DNA from: Marchantia polymorpha subsp. ruderalis
Lineage: Eukaryota; Streptophyta; Marchantiopsida; Marchantiales; Marchantiaceae
Direction of reading: 5' to 3'
NCBI GenBank assembly: GCA_037833965.1
Contig: AP031355.1
Location: 7,775,501-7,839,500 of the forward strand
DNA: 64,000 nt
Shown: piece by piece, positions 48,752-62,015 of the stretch
How the letters are laid out: the number at the start of each line of letters is the position of its first letter
How positions within the stretch are numbered: position 1 is the first letter of the stretch
Made by a program: the position numbers and the translations under genes
The notes under the pieces: model-generated
Seen by the model: the letters and a program-made list of their open reading frames with translations, nothing else
Told to the model about the DNA's origin: nothing
Databases searched by the model: none

Positions 48752-51240
48752 GTCTGGGTGGTAGTTGGGGTCATTCTATTCCTTTGCAAGAATACCACAT
48801 GTATTACTTCTATGTCAACGTGGTGTCAGTTCCGAAATCTTAGACTATATACAGCTTTGCAAAATCTATCACTTGGGCAGATAACCTTACACCATCGAGC
48901 AAGTGAAGCTTTAGTTAGCAGCTCTATTGAGCTCGATATATTCTGGGATGAATCCAAGAGGGCGTACATCTCGGATAGTAATTTCAGAGAAAGGTGTGCA
49001 GCTCTATCTGCACAAAGTCTGGGACGCTGGATATCTTCAATCCATGCCAGTGGTGTAGGAATATGAAGACGTTTAAGATAGCGTCTACCCCCGTACTCGT
49101 CATCATCCACCAGTCTGGAAGTTCCCGCCCGTAAGTGAAGGTGCTCTGTTGTTGGAGGCAGACAAGTACTGGTCACCTTCGGAACCTGCGCTTCCACTTT
49201 AGGTTAAATGATGCCCTAAGCTGTGAGCTCAAGGATACAAAACGTTCAATCAACTTGTAGGGATACAGCTAAATCTGAAGTCAGCAGAGTCAGCAGCAGG
49301 GCTTGAGCTGCATTTTTCATCAGTATGTACTATATGGCATTCGGGGGTGTAGACCATCACCCGTCTTGATAGGAATGACTAATATACGTGGGTTGAACCT
49401 GCCGTGAAAGTAAGTCGTCTGGATTACTGCGAAGAACTGCGGAGAATTATTTTTGACACAAGTTACTACTTCTGAATGAAGAGCAGTCTTTTTTTGTACC
49501 ATCTGACTGACGTTTGGCCGGGACTCTTGTGTTCATGGGACGTTCTGTTTATAGCATTTGTTGCAAAAGGTAAAAGAATGTTTGTTTTACTCTGTTCTCG
49601 AAAGAAAATTCGACCTCGATCTGGCATTCATTGGCAAGTATGTGGATTATGTCTCTCATCGACTCTTGATTTCCGGTGATGTGGATGTAGGGTTGCTTAA
49701 CATACTGCGGATTGTATCCTCCCGCCACAGAACGGACGAAGACAGTTTTTCATGAACGAGAAGCGGACAAGGAACGAACGAACGCGGATGTAATGGCACC
49801 TCTACAAACGATTTCAAACTGTAAGATAAAAACACGGAACTCGCCTATAAGTTATTTAACTTAACACTTCAATCTCGTTTACACAATCGCCGAAATTAAT
49901 TAGCTCACTTAAGCCCTGTAATATGTAAAAGAAAAAGAAAACTCTTGGGAGGAGTTTTGAATGTGTAGCTTCCGAATCCGAGGGGAGTGCAATCTGATGA
50001 GGTAGATTATCATTTCATGATCATTGAGTGCGTCGTACTCTCACACGCTTCCCGACTTGCTGCTGGCTCGAGCTTCGGACCTCTAGAACACCTAGGCACC
50101 AGACTGAATCCACCCCTAGACAAATCCGATGGCAGGATACGTTTTCCCAAAGATTTCCACAAAAAGCCTCAAATCCATCTACCTCAAACAGTTTCTAAAG
50201 CCACTCAGCCTCCTAAACAGCCCATCCGTTAGTTCTCGTAAACTCATGTTTTTTGTAAGGAAAAGATGGAAATCGACCTCGACACTGACAGGCAGCCGTG
50301 CTGCTAAAAGACAGTCGGGCAGGAGAAAGATCGTGTCTACACGCTCAAAGCAGACCGGAACAAGTGATTTCGAGCGACCAGGCAAGACGCATCGACTCTG
50401 AATTTCTTCTAGGTTGTCAGAGATTCAACCTTCACATTTATACAAACCGCCCTTTCAATGGGTTGTTTACCTGGAAAAGAAAAGACTGAATTCCATACCG
50501 ACGAGCACGACCATCTGTCATTCCGGAAGGCATCCGTGGAGAGTTAGAAGCTCATTGCAGAAGAAGACACCTAGATTTATGTGGGGCGACGAACGCCAAT
50601 AGCCACACGGTGGGTGGATGCGAAGGAGGTAAACTTTTCCCGAGATCGACGAAGCTTCGCGAAGTTCAGATTGAGCTCAATGAAGGCTTCGCGAAGCTCC
50701 GAATTCTCCGGAAAAGTTTCTCTGATCACGATCACCACCAACTCGACCGAGAATTCAGTGTCAGAAGCGGAGAGCCTCGCGGAACACACGTTTCTCACTT
50801 GTTCGACCCAACACCACGAATCGGAGCCACTTATGAAGCCATCCATCCATCCAGCCGACCAGCAGGCCAGAGCATCGACGTGCACTTCCAGAGACGAAAA
50901 TCACAAATGGATGCATGATCAGCTCATGAAGTGTTCGGAAAGTTTCGACCTCATCTCTTTTAAAGGAAGTTTCGAGTTCCCATAGCGAGTGACGTTTGAC
51001 GGACCGGACAGTTTTACTCGTTGGCTCCAGCCTGTTCATGTGGTTCACTGGTAAGTTAAACACAAATCTCGTTCAAGTAAAATGGTCTAGTGAAGGTCAT
51101 GGCAGAGAGACTCCTTATTTAGGTTTCATTAGAGCCAATGTGCTGCAGCGATTTACCGTCCATTGTGCTACATTGCTTGGATCTCCCTTTAACTTGCCGA
51201 GCAATTTTGCAAATGTCGTGCAACTTCCATCTTCTTTCTA
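48752..51240. other. 3' flank of Nup58, intergenic
   Basis: No recognisable gene. A few frames of 80 to 130 codons occur on both strands (for example around 48.8-49.2 and 50.6-51.0 kb), but they overlap one another and show no known motif. The AT-rich island begins near 51.24 kb. Confidence 0.5.
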
Positions 51241-54200
51241 CGTACAGGTATAGTTGTTCGCATTTAGTTTCTATATCTCGTATTTATTCTTAAGTTTCAC
51301 GATAGTGATATTCAATCTTCTCTCACAATACTTGTTCACATTTAATTTAAATATTTTGTACTTCTTCTCCAAGATTCACATGAGTGACATTACAAGTCAC
51401 AGCCAAGGTGATTGGCTCAAATGCAATTTTACAAAGCTAGTGACATGAGGCATCAAACACTTGTAACAACTTTTAATATTTCAAAAATATCTCAAATTTT
51501 CAAAATGCATCTTGTACTTTTTTTGGAAATGGAAGTAAATTATTAACCATGAAATTATGCAAGAAGAATTTTCCTTCACTTAGATGTGTTCATTATTTTT
51601 TTTGAAAACAAAAGCTCACTCTAAGCTGTTGTATTAATCTAATTCACAATTATCATCATGTCCAAATTGATATTTAAAAAATAAAATACAATTCTGTATG
51701 TTCTTGCTTTTAACTAAAGATCTGTATTAATTTGACAATACAATGATATTTTTTTTTTAAAAATTACAAAATAATTATATTTCCCTCTATTTTTTAATGG
51801 CATGTTAGCTTTGTAACTTTAATAAGTTAGCTAGTGGCTCTTTACTCCAGTTCTGATCACTAGATACCTTTCAAGTTGATTTTGCGATTAGTAGAGTTTG
51901 TTGAAGTTTGTTTGAAAAGAAAAATAGCTACATGACTACTTCAATATGTGATCTTGTTACCAAAATACTGTTCAATTTAGTTCCCATTTCCACCAACAAA
52001 ACTATCATGCAATGATATGAGATCACATTTATGATAAAGTATATTTGAATAGAATATTGTTATCAGGGATTTCTTTTGTTTTTACATCATGTTAATGTTA
52101 GAAATTCACTCAAGTATTGATTTTATTACAATTAAATATAACTTGGGTAACTTATGCAAGACAATATGTCACCATATAAAAGAGCTCATCTAAGTGTTAC
52201 TTGAACTCATCATGTTTCTTCTTATTTTGTAACTCCACTTGCAAGTGTTTATGGAAAGTCTTTGATTACTCATATGAACATGTTGTAGCGAGTTGAAAAC
52301 GTGACAGATTCATGAGAATAACTGATTATGTTATATAACTAATCAATTTTTTTTTAAAAAATCAACTCATGATGTTGTAAGTTTACAAAATTTGTTAATG
52401 TAAGATTTTCATTCAAGTTTTTATTTAGGTCATGTTTGATTAATCAAAATTCATCAATATCTAAAGACGGTCTTAATATAAGGTTATTGAAAACAGTTTT
52501 TAGAAATTTGTTAGTGTAGAATCTTAAATTGTCTTTGGATGTAATCGTAAGAAAGAAAAATGTCCAATGTGAATTGTGACTCTATTCTCTTGTATTGATT
52601 ATGCGTACACATTTAGACTTTCTTTGTAAAATTGATATCAAAGTATTGAACATGTTTGACAAATTGAATAAGACATAGTTAATGATACCGTAAGGTCAAT
52701 TGACGTTTTATTAACCAGAGTTAGTTTGAATGTAGTTAGGTTTAGACTCTAGTCAGGATTTGGAATACTTAGCCCTAGAATGAGTACGTTTGAGTTGAAT
52801 CTCATATGTACATTTGCAGAAAGAGATAGTGAAGAGCTTGGCTATGTAGTATTGATATAACATTCTTCCTTAAGTGAAACTTCTATCACATCTGTTGACG
52901 TAACCTCATGTGAAAGTGAATCATGTACATAAATGTGCAGTTTTTGTTGCTTTTGTATGTATGAGCATGTCTGAAGAACAAAATTGAATACCTACAATTG
53001 ATTTCAAAGCGAGGTTTCACTTTTGATTTGTAGTTGACGCTTTTGATACAAAGTACTATTGTAACACTACGATTAAGATAGAAGCTCACTTGAAGATGAG
53101 ATATCTTGAATGATTCTCTTTTTACTTATATAGTTTTTTCAAACACATACACAAAGATAATGTCTTTTTTTTCACTATTCAATCCAATTTTAGTGAATTG
53201 ATGACGTGTTGTTTCCAACTAGCACACTAAATAGCACCCACAACTAGCATACAGATTTTTGAAGTGACATTGCAGATATTCCATTATCATCTACTGTACT
53301 CAATCTTAAATAACCTGCACTTTAGTTGTAACTAACCGAAGATGATTACAACAAATTTTCATTTTTGTGATATCTCATTTTACGATTGCTGACAGATCTT
53401 AACTTCTTTTGAAGGTGAAGAAGATTTGTCACGGACAAGAGCAAAGTTTGCATCATCAAGTTGATTTGATTAATATTTGAGAAAACATTGTATTTTATAA
53501 CTATGACTGCATGAAGATTTTAAACTTTGCTTTCCGTTGGAGATATTTTTTTGTGATTTTTTTTCATTTTTTGCTCGATAAATTTTTTTCTTTTAAATTG
53601 TTGAATCATATTTCAAATAAGAAGTAAAAACATGTCTAGCATCAAAAAGATTATTGTTACTATTGTTGTTTTACTTCAATTTTCTAAATCTACAATATTT
53701 TGAGTATTGCGGTATGCATTTTTCTTTGTTTGGAAAATTTTCATCTTTTTCCAAAAGAATACCTTAAGTTTTTTATTTGAAAAAACGGTTAGAAGGTGTG
53801 CAAATTGAGTAAAATTTGCTCGGAAAAATTGTTCATTCATGAATAGCAAATGTATACATGCATTTTTGCAAGTATAACTTGCAAAATGTGAGTTGCACTT
53901 GTTGTCTCACGTTTTTTTTCTCTGGAAAAATGAAATGCAAGACAGGCGAAGAATGAAGATTTAGGGCATGCTCAAAGATTTGCGTATCTCGTTTTAGAAT
54001 ACAATATACGGACGGGAGTAATTTGTAAATCCTAAATCATCTTTGGCAATTCACATGCTCAAACATCTCTCTAATAACCAATTCAAATTGTAGGTTAGGA
54101 TTTAGAGTACTTCTATTTTTAATCAAAAAGTTCCGCCAAAAAATGACAATGTAGCAAGGAGATATACTAGCAAAGAGCTCAATTTGACCACAGGAGAAAA

Positions 54201-54599
54201 ATACAAAATGTCAACTTTTTTAGAGAATAACATCTACATGAGATATTATTGTACCATAATATCTAATTTAGTTGAGCAACAACGAGAATTGGTTTTTTGG
54301 AATATCATAAAGTTTTTTATTTTTAATGATCAAGATTTTACTTGGGTATCAAATTTTGAATTTTTGATCCACTCCACTAAAAATTTGTTCGTACGATAAA
54401 TTTTTTGACAAACTGTTTTCAAAAAATAATGTCACATCTGCGAAACTACACAGGCGATGCACTCAAATTTTAAATTTTGTGAAATTTGTTATGTTACAAC
54501 TTTCAACTTGTCATTTTTATGTATTAGTAGGAGAAAAAAATGCTAGTACGTGATAGTACGCCTACTAGGGATAAAGATAACAAAAAGACAAAGATCAAA
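51241..54599. other. AT-rich island, left part
   Basis: Very AT-rich sequence with long T and A runs and no gene. It leads into the copia element and may include its decayed 5' end and LTR. I looked for a matching LTR copy on the other side of the element and found none by eye. Confidence 0.55.
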
Positions 54600-57520
54600 T
54601 CTAGATCTAGATTTAAATATAGAGTTGATAAAAACATCAAGTGCTAGAAATGTAACATGTTTGGTCATAATTGCAAAGATTATTGAAGTAAAAATTGATG
54701 AATGCTCAGAATACGTGACCGTAAATGAGAATTACGGTTATGTCATTGTACTTTTGTCTATGTTTTAATGGATTTTGGATTAGCTTGCTTTTATCACATT
54801 TGTCACGTTAAAATCTTCTTGAATTATTACATTTTGTCAACTTATACAATTTTTATGTAAAATGATCAATCTTGCAAAATTGTTGACATTGTATATGTGA
54901 AGATTCAAATATTGAATAGAATAATTTGTTACTTTATCAACATATGTCAAGTCTTTAGTATGTGTTAGAACTTGATCCAACTTGGAAAATTGTACTCGTA
55001 AGGGTTCAAACGAAGCACCAAAAATGAAGTTAAAGTATTCTCACATTCTCAAATTTAACTCAAGGGTGAAAAATCTATACATCATTAGGGTATAACAATA
55101 TATGAAGAGTCACATGTTACTACATCTTTGTATTTGATTTTACATTTATGGCAGAATCGATTGGATCACATGACGGACAAGAGTTTGATCATCTTACACA
55201 AAGAAGTTTATTGCTTGGGTTGAGACAATGCAAGCTAGAATTTTGTGAACATTGTGTATTTGGCAAACAAACGAGAGCTTCATTTGATTATAGATGCATA
55301 GTTCACTAGATATTCTCAATTACATTCATTCTGATGTATAGAATCATTATACTTCTTCCTCACATTTTAGATTGATATATTACATACTCTTTGAAAATGA
55401 CTATTTAAGATTTGTGTGAATTTATTTTATGCAACATAAGTATAAGGTTTATGAGATTTTCAAGATTTGAAATATCTTGGTTGAAATCTATACTACAAAG
55501 AAATTGAGATGGTTGCGCACATATAACGGTAAGTACAACTCAAAAAAGTTTTCAATTCTATTGCTAAAAGGAGAATATACTCACCATCTCACCTTACATT
55601 ATATTTTGGAGCAAAATGATGTGTTTGATAGACTCAACTGCACACTATGGAAACACTTGCAAATTATGTAGAGTTCTACTGGTTTATCACATACGTTTTA
55701 GGTTGAAGCTGTGAATACTGCAACTTACTTGGTAAACTTGTCTCCTAATAGTTCTACCATGTTCAAGACATTATTTGAATTTTAGTACAAACAGTTGGAT
55801 GATTACTTGATGTTGAGAATTTTTTTGATTGTGATGCTTATGCTTTTACTTTGAAGTATAATAGAACTAAGTTTGATTCCAAAGTCAAAAAAATGTGTAT
55901 TTATTGATTATCAAAGAGTAGTATAGGGATGTAAGTTGTGGAATGTCAATGCTTGCAAACTCATTGTCAGTAGAGATATTTATTTGATAAATTCAAATCA
56001 TTGAATGAGGAAAAAAATGAAGATTTTTGAACTGACAAGGGCAAAATTCTTGCTCTAGATCATCGTTGAAAGATAGATTGATATTGATACCACTGATGAT
56101 GAGCCACAAGGAGAGGTTTCACATTTTGTGGAACAAGAAGAGCAGAGTGTTGATGAGTCACACCTAGATAAAACATCAATTGATCAAGTAAAATCTTCAT
56201 CAAGGCGGCAATTGTGGAGTGTAGTTGAATGTCAATCTCCGGCTAGTTATGAAATTTGATTTGATTTTTCAATCATTGATATTATTAAAGCTAATGCTCA
56301 GGATTCGAGTGAACATTGGTAAAGTAAGATGGAGTTTCATCTTCTTTCTCCAAAATTCTAGCTTATAATGAGAAGCAAGACTGAAATAAAACATTGGAGA
56401 AGGAAATGAAATCACTTAATGCTAACAACACTTGGACACTTGTTGAGTTGCTCTAAGACAAGATAGTTGTAGATTGTAAGTGGTACTACAAGAAGAAGAT
56501 TGGATCTCCTGATCTAGGTGAAAAACTTTTCAAGGTTAGATTGGTAGCAAAGAGTTTCACATAATGCAAAGATGTGAATTAGAATGAAATTTTTCCATCG
56601 GTTTAAAATATTTTACTATATGTTTGCTATGTGCTCTTGTGATTCTATATGATCTAGTGTTTGATCAAATGGATTTTGTCACATTTTTTTTCTTTACACT
56701 ATTCGATAAAGTGATATTTATGCGACAACCGCAAGGTTTTCTAATGATTAAAGAGGAAATCATGGTATGCTTAAATCAATATACAGTTTAAAGCAAAGTC
56801 CCACAGAATGAAACAAACACTTCAACAACTTCATGCATTCAAAATTTTTTTTACAGTGTATATGATCCTTGTGTTTATTTGGAAATTATTTTAATGTGAC
56901 ATGAGGGTTTATCATTCTTGTCTTGTATGTTGATGACACGATTCTTGCAGTTTCTATGAGATCTGATGTTGATAAGTTGAAAGCTAGATTGAGATCAATA
57001 TTCAACATGAAGGATTTGGATCATGTCAAAAAAATTTCTAGCATGAAGCTATTTTGGAATTAGAAGGTAAGTAAGCTTTGGTTATTCCAACACAAGTATG
57101 CAAAGAAGGAGCTTGCCAAGTTCAACATGCCAAACATTAAAACATTGGTTGCTTAGTTTTTACTTTCAGCAACACAATATCATTCAAATGCTATTGAGAA
57201 AAGCTTGATGTATTCTATTCCCTATGACAGTGTTGTGGGTAGTCTCATGTATTTGATGGTATGCACGAGATCAAACAAAGCATTTGTTATAGATATGATG
57301 AGCAGTTACATGTCAAATTCAAGCAAGGTGCATTGGGAAGTAGTGAAGTAGATACTTAGATATCTTAAGCTATCTACACGACATGGTTTAGTATTTGATG
57401 TCAAAGCACTAAATGACAAGTCACTTTTGGTATATGTGGATATTGGTCATGGAAAAGATTTGGACGAGAAAATATCATTCAATGATAGAAATAGATTTTA
57501 TGTGAGAAAAACATGAATTG
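54600..57520 (+). mobile_element. decayed Ty1/copia LTR retrotransposon, gag-pol remnant
   Basis: Domains occur in copia order, broken by stops and frameshifts. A gag zinc knuckle lies at 54642-54683 with a TAG inside and the last Cys changed to Tyr. The pre-integrase signature CEHCVFGKQTR is at about 55244-55276. The integrase core at 55477-55671 reads LRTYNG where the family has LRTDNG, so a catalytic Asp is lost. An integrase stretch resembling EAVNTATYLVNLSPNS follows at about 55702-55750. Reverse transcriptase starts with a WTLVEL motif near 56435 and KWYYKKK and VRLVAK motifs (56480-56550), and keeps its YVDD active site (56936-56947). The YLMVCTRSNKAF and VHWEVVK-stop-ILRYLK stretch (57240-57372) and an RNase H start resembling VYVDIGHGKDLDEK (57430-57471) complete it. 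LTRs were not found. The element cannot move on its own. Confidence 0.92.
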
Positions 57521-60500
57521 TGCGTATATTATAATTATTATCAGACTTACACTATCAAATCTACTAAAAATTGTGCAAAAAGTCTAGATGTGTAGACCTA
57601 GATTTTTCTATTCATCTCTTTATTTGAGTTGTTTAATTTGGTTAGTTTGGTTTTACTTACTTCATTCTTTAGCTTTTTCATATCAAATTTGTTTCACTTA
57701 AAGTACATTCTTTCAATATTTCAGTTGTCTCACATGCAAATCTCCTTTTATAAGACCTAATCCAAATCTTAACTTATTATTTCATCTATATTTCAGATTT
57801 CACATTTATTTGTGAGCCAACATTTTTAAGTTGTAATTTTTGAAACGACATCGATGCCTGTTGCATACACAAGAGATCTCTTTCACGTAGAAAGTTGCAC
57901 GAGTGTGAGAAATGAGAGCAAAATGTAGAGATAAAGAGAGAGGGATAGGAGCAGCAGGGTGACAGCAGCTCTACATTTAGTCGGAAATAGCGCAATACAA
58001 TTTATTTAGTTCTGCGAAGATAGACTATTAAAGGGGTAACTATTTAATGTATTGGACCATCATTTTCCGACTTAGATGTCCAACTAAATTTATCAGCTCC
58101 GTACTGGATTTGCAGAAGACTAAATTTGGGTGAGGCCGAAGATCAAGTCGACTCCATGAAATGATTGACATGACAAAATTGCTCGACGCGTTTTCAGCGT
58201 GGACTGCTGGAAAATTCTTCGAAAGTCGACCGTTTTAAGACTCGGTGAACAATAATATACATCAGAAACGTTTCATGGTTACAGTACAGTACTTCTCTAT
58301 GCAACGCTCGTGGACTTTCTTCGTCCACGAAGGGAGGAAGGAATGAAGGAAAGAAGGAAGAACCGACTTCCAGTGAGCAAAGGAAATTCCATTGAGGGGA
58401 ACAATGTTCGTCGGCCATAATTATGGTATAAGAGGACGGAAAGAACCAGCCTCTGTATCTGCAATCTCAACGAGGACCTCGAAATGATTTGTGTCCTTTG
58501 CAGGTGACGAAGTGCCTCGAAGATCACTGAGATGGAGGTCTGGTGGAACCGGCCGATGGATTCGCATCACCTCATCGCATCCGGCGCTCATGCAGTGTAG
58601 TATGATGATGATGATGCATCAGCCCTATTCGGCGAGGAAACATCTGGACAAAGGTGAGCTTTCATGTGGTGATGGTGGTACAGAGCAGGAGACAGCCTTG
58701 ACACTCTCTCCGTGGAAGGAATGGACGATATGAATCTCCCTTGCGCCATATGGACTCTGGAGATCGATGGGCATCATCAGGCTTCAGTAGAAGTGGGACA
58801 CAATCTTTTGTGATATTACACTTTGTCCGTATGCATGTCGCCTATCGGTCTTGATCCGATATTCTTCAAGTTCAATTTCAATTGGAAGTAAGACTGGTAC
58901 CCTGGAGTGGTTTCCTTGACATTCTCGGGCCTTGACCAGAATGTGGTCATTATTGATTGTCCCAAATTAAACAGAATTTCAGACTCGTGGAGGTCCCTGT
59001 TCAATGTCCCCTGTTCCAGAGAAGGCATCAACTGCATACAACATCAGAATATACTGGCATATACAAACATCAGAATCTTGTTCACAAATATGCAAGCAAG
59101 AAAACATGCGCCAATAAGCTCATCTGCTGCGTAGCGCAGAGGAAGGGAATCATTCGCTTTTTGGATTATATAATCACAGCGATTGAGGGGTTGAAATGTT
59201 CAAAGGATCAAGTGTTCAATGCGCTGTTCATAACCCGCTGTACCGAGGAACCCGGACTTGGGCTGTACAGAACAGTGGTTTCCATATGCTCAGCTCACCG
59301 ACAGCAGCACCTCATGTTGTCCGATCTGGCTTGCCCGGTGCCGTGAGTCTCACGTTAGCCCTGCGGGAAGATCCTATCAGGCGTCGGACACCGCACAGAG
59401 AAAAGCGAAAATCGCATGTGCGTGCGTCGCACACTCCTCTCAGAGAAAAGAAACCGGAATCGAAAGCGGCAAATCCGTCTTTGTGTGTGTGACAAACCCG
59501 ACGTGGATGGTTCCAAGGACTTAGAGTCGAATGGAAGTTTGTCTGTGCCTGTCTCTCTCCTGCAGTCGCCCGGATTTCCAGCTCCACTTTCGTCCAATCC
59601 CTCTCCGGACTATAGTTTAGTGTACATGTCCGGTTCCTTCTAGTCTCCACAGCGGTTTCGTTGGTGTCCCCGTCTTGCACCAAAGTAGCATCGACTTGTT
59701 TATTGTCCGACACTATCACGGCAAACGAACTCGATGGATTTGTTGGATGTTTTTTTATGGTGGGAGAAAATAGCGTTCCGCAGATAACTTGTAAGCTCGG
59801 CCAAATTCATGTACCGAGCAAGTAGAGCCTATGGGGTGAGACGCCGTGCAGCGTCGGAGGGTAGATAGGAGTTGCTTTTCCTATGCTGTAAAAGATGGTC
59901 GAGAGGACAGGCCGAGCGTCATGTGACAGATCAATCCCACAGTGATTCTCTCCAACAGATCCTGGATAGAGGGAACATAATGCCGAGCTATACAAAGGCT
60001 GGGCCGTTCGAGCCTTGTGGCGTCCTCTTGTGGTGGACTTTCTTTTTGGCAAGTCATGACTCGGACAGATTGCGTTGATTCCATCCGCATATAAATAGAT
60101 TCCAGTGAGGTTGTCAAAACACACCCGCGATTCTCTCGAGGATTCTGTTTCTTAATGAGCTCATTACCTTAATATTCCGTATAATATTCGAGGAAATAGG
60201 TCATTGGATCGTGCCTTTAGAGTATGCGATTCATCTCGTTGAATGAAGTAATTTTTTGAGAATTGGCTGTACAGAAACTGATAACAAGAGAATGAACAGA
60301 GAGAAAGTTTAAGGGTAGGTTGGGTCACGCATGTCATTTTTTTTGGGAAGATGCGGACACAGATTTGATGAAGTTTGCTTGTTTGGAAAAACCTGGCTCA
60401 TTTGTCTTTCATCGCGCCACACAGTACCACCCGCTGGACAATAAGTGGCCGCATTGCTGAGAGCGCGGTGATGCTAGCTTGTCGAGCACAGAAGAACGTA

Positions 60501-61447
60501 TGCCAACAAAGTAATCGCTGAATGCATCAATGTTTGGGAGGATTACTGAGCCAGAAAAACCACGCCTTCATCTGAATATGAGGACTTTTGGTCCAAGAAA
60601 ACTTGAGATGGCGAATCTTATCGAACATACTCTTGAAACTAACAACACATGAAGCTAACACCCTAAACCACCAGCAATAACTCCCACAATCCTCTTTCAA
60701 TAACAAGAAAACAAACATAAGGATAAAATTTCCTTTTGTTTTTTGTCCATGTGATATCCAGGACCTTCATTTGCTCTTCCAACTAGGAAATGTTCTGGAT
60801 GTATTTGGAATTTTTCCTCCAGTCTCCATTCGTCCTTCAACATTTACACTCCAGCTTATTCTTTGGAATTCTTTTCTTTGGAGAATATACTTATCTTACA
60901 CGGGATGTGTTTTTGCCTACATTGCTTGCTCTGGTAGAGCGGTTGACCTTGTAGCCCTCAAGAGTGGTGAGCATGTAAAGAGCCCTTTTTCCTAATCTGA
61001 AGAGACACATGTCGCTGCTCGGAGGAACATGGATTTGAGTGAAGTAAAGGAACAAGGGAGTGGGACAAAAGGTCAGGGCATCATGTCCAAAGCAGATTTT
61101 GGATGTTTTGGCTTCATACCCATAAAAAAACAGAGCCCTTGCAGCCCCATGCTCCATCCCATCCCATATCTCCAGATTCGCCCGAACTTGGGTAACGCTG
61201 GTGGAGTATCTTCCAGTAAAAAATTCAAAAGCCTCAGGATTGTTTGAGGGTTCAGATTTGATGGGAAGTGTGTGGAGTCCGAGAAGAACAAAGGCGAATT
61301 CCAAAAACAAAACCAAAAAGGAAGGTGGATAAGTCACCCAACAAATAAAGCGGGTTTGACCGATGGCACAGAGTGCAGAGTACCCGAGTACAGAAGAAGC
61401 GCAAGGCGAGAGTTGTGGGTTGGCGGGATCCGGGAGGAGGGGAGAGA

Positions 61448-61466
61448 GGGAGGGAGGGAGGGAGGG
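61448..61466 (+). repeat. GGGA repeat, G-quadruplex-capable
   Basis: Five G-triplets separated by single A residues, about 550 bp upstream of the start codon of the gene at 62016 and on its coding strand. Confidence 0.85.
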
Positions 61467-61771
61467 AGCGTGGCATCCTCGGCTCACTCAGTCTGCTGCA
61501 GCTGAGGCCTAATCAGTCCGGCGAAACGTACTCAAATTGAGCATGACCTCGATGGATGCATGCCAGGTGCTGACCTCCTCCTAGGCTTCTTTGCAACCTG
61601 CAGAATTTGGACTGTTCTGGCGAGTGGCGCGTTGTTGTTGTTGTTGATGATGGATGTGTATCACCGGGTTCTGTAGTTTGAGCACAGTGGGAGGCAATTT
61701 AGTGATTTGTTGAAGACAGTCGAGAGGCCAGGATTTGTTGTGTGGGGGGAGGGTCAGGGAGAGGAGAGAGA

Positions 61772-61796
61772 GGGAGAGGGAGGGAGGGAGGGAGGG
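61772..61796 (+). repeat. second GGGA repeat, G-quadruplex-capable
   Basis: Five G-triplets with one-base loops plus a further one just upstream, in a purine tract about 220 bp before the start codon at 62016. It probably lies in the 5' UTR. Confidence 0.85.
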
Positions 61797-62015
61797 AGCA
61801 AGAGAGAGATAGTGAGAGAGAGAGAAGGGGGGAGAGCGCAGAGTCGTCGTTGAGGACGCGGGGGTGCGGGGGTGGGCTTGCTTGCCGTCGAGACCACGAG
61901 CAGGAATTGCGATCGTGGACGAAAGACGACTGGCAGCAATTGGATGGTGTTGTGAAGAGAGACGAGGGCTCGGGTCTCTTGCTCGTGGAATTGCGTGTCG
62001 GAATTGCCTGGAGAC

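Larger units (their letters stand above)
57521..62015. other. intergenic, AT-rich at left, GA-rich at right
   Basis: The AT-rich island ends near 58.0 kb. The rest has no recognised gene; frames at 58.9-59.7 and 60.9-61.5 kb overlap on both strands and look random. The last 600 bp are upstream of the 62-kb gene and hold two GGGA tracts, so promoter and 5' UTR sequence is likely there. Confidence 0.45.
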
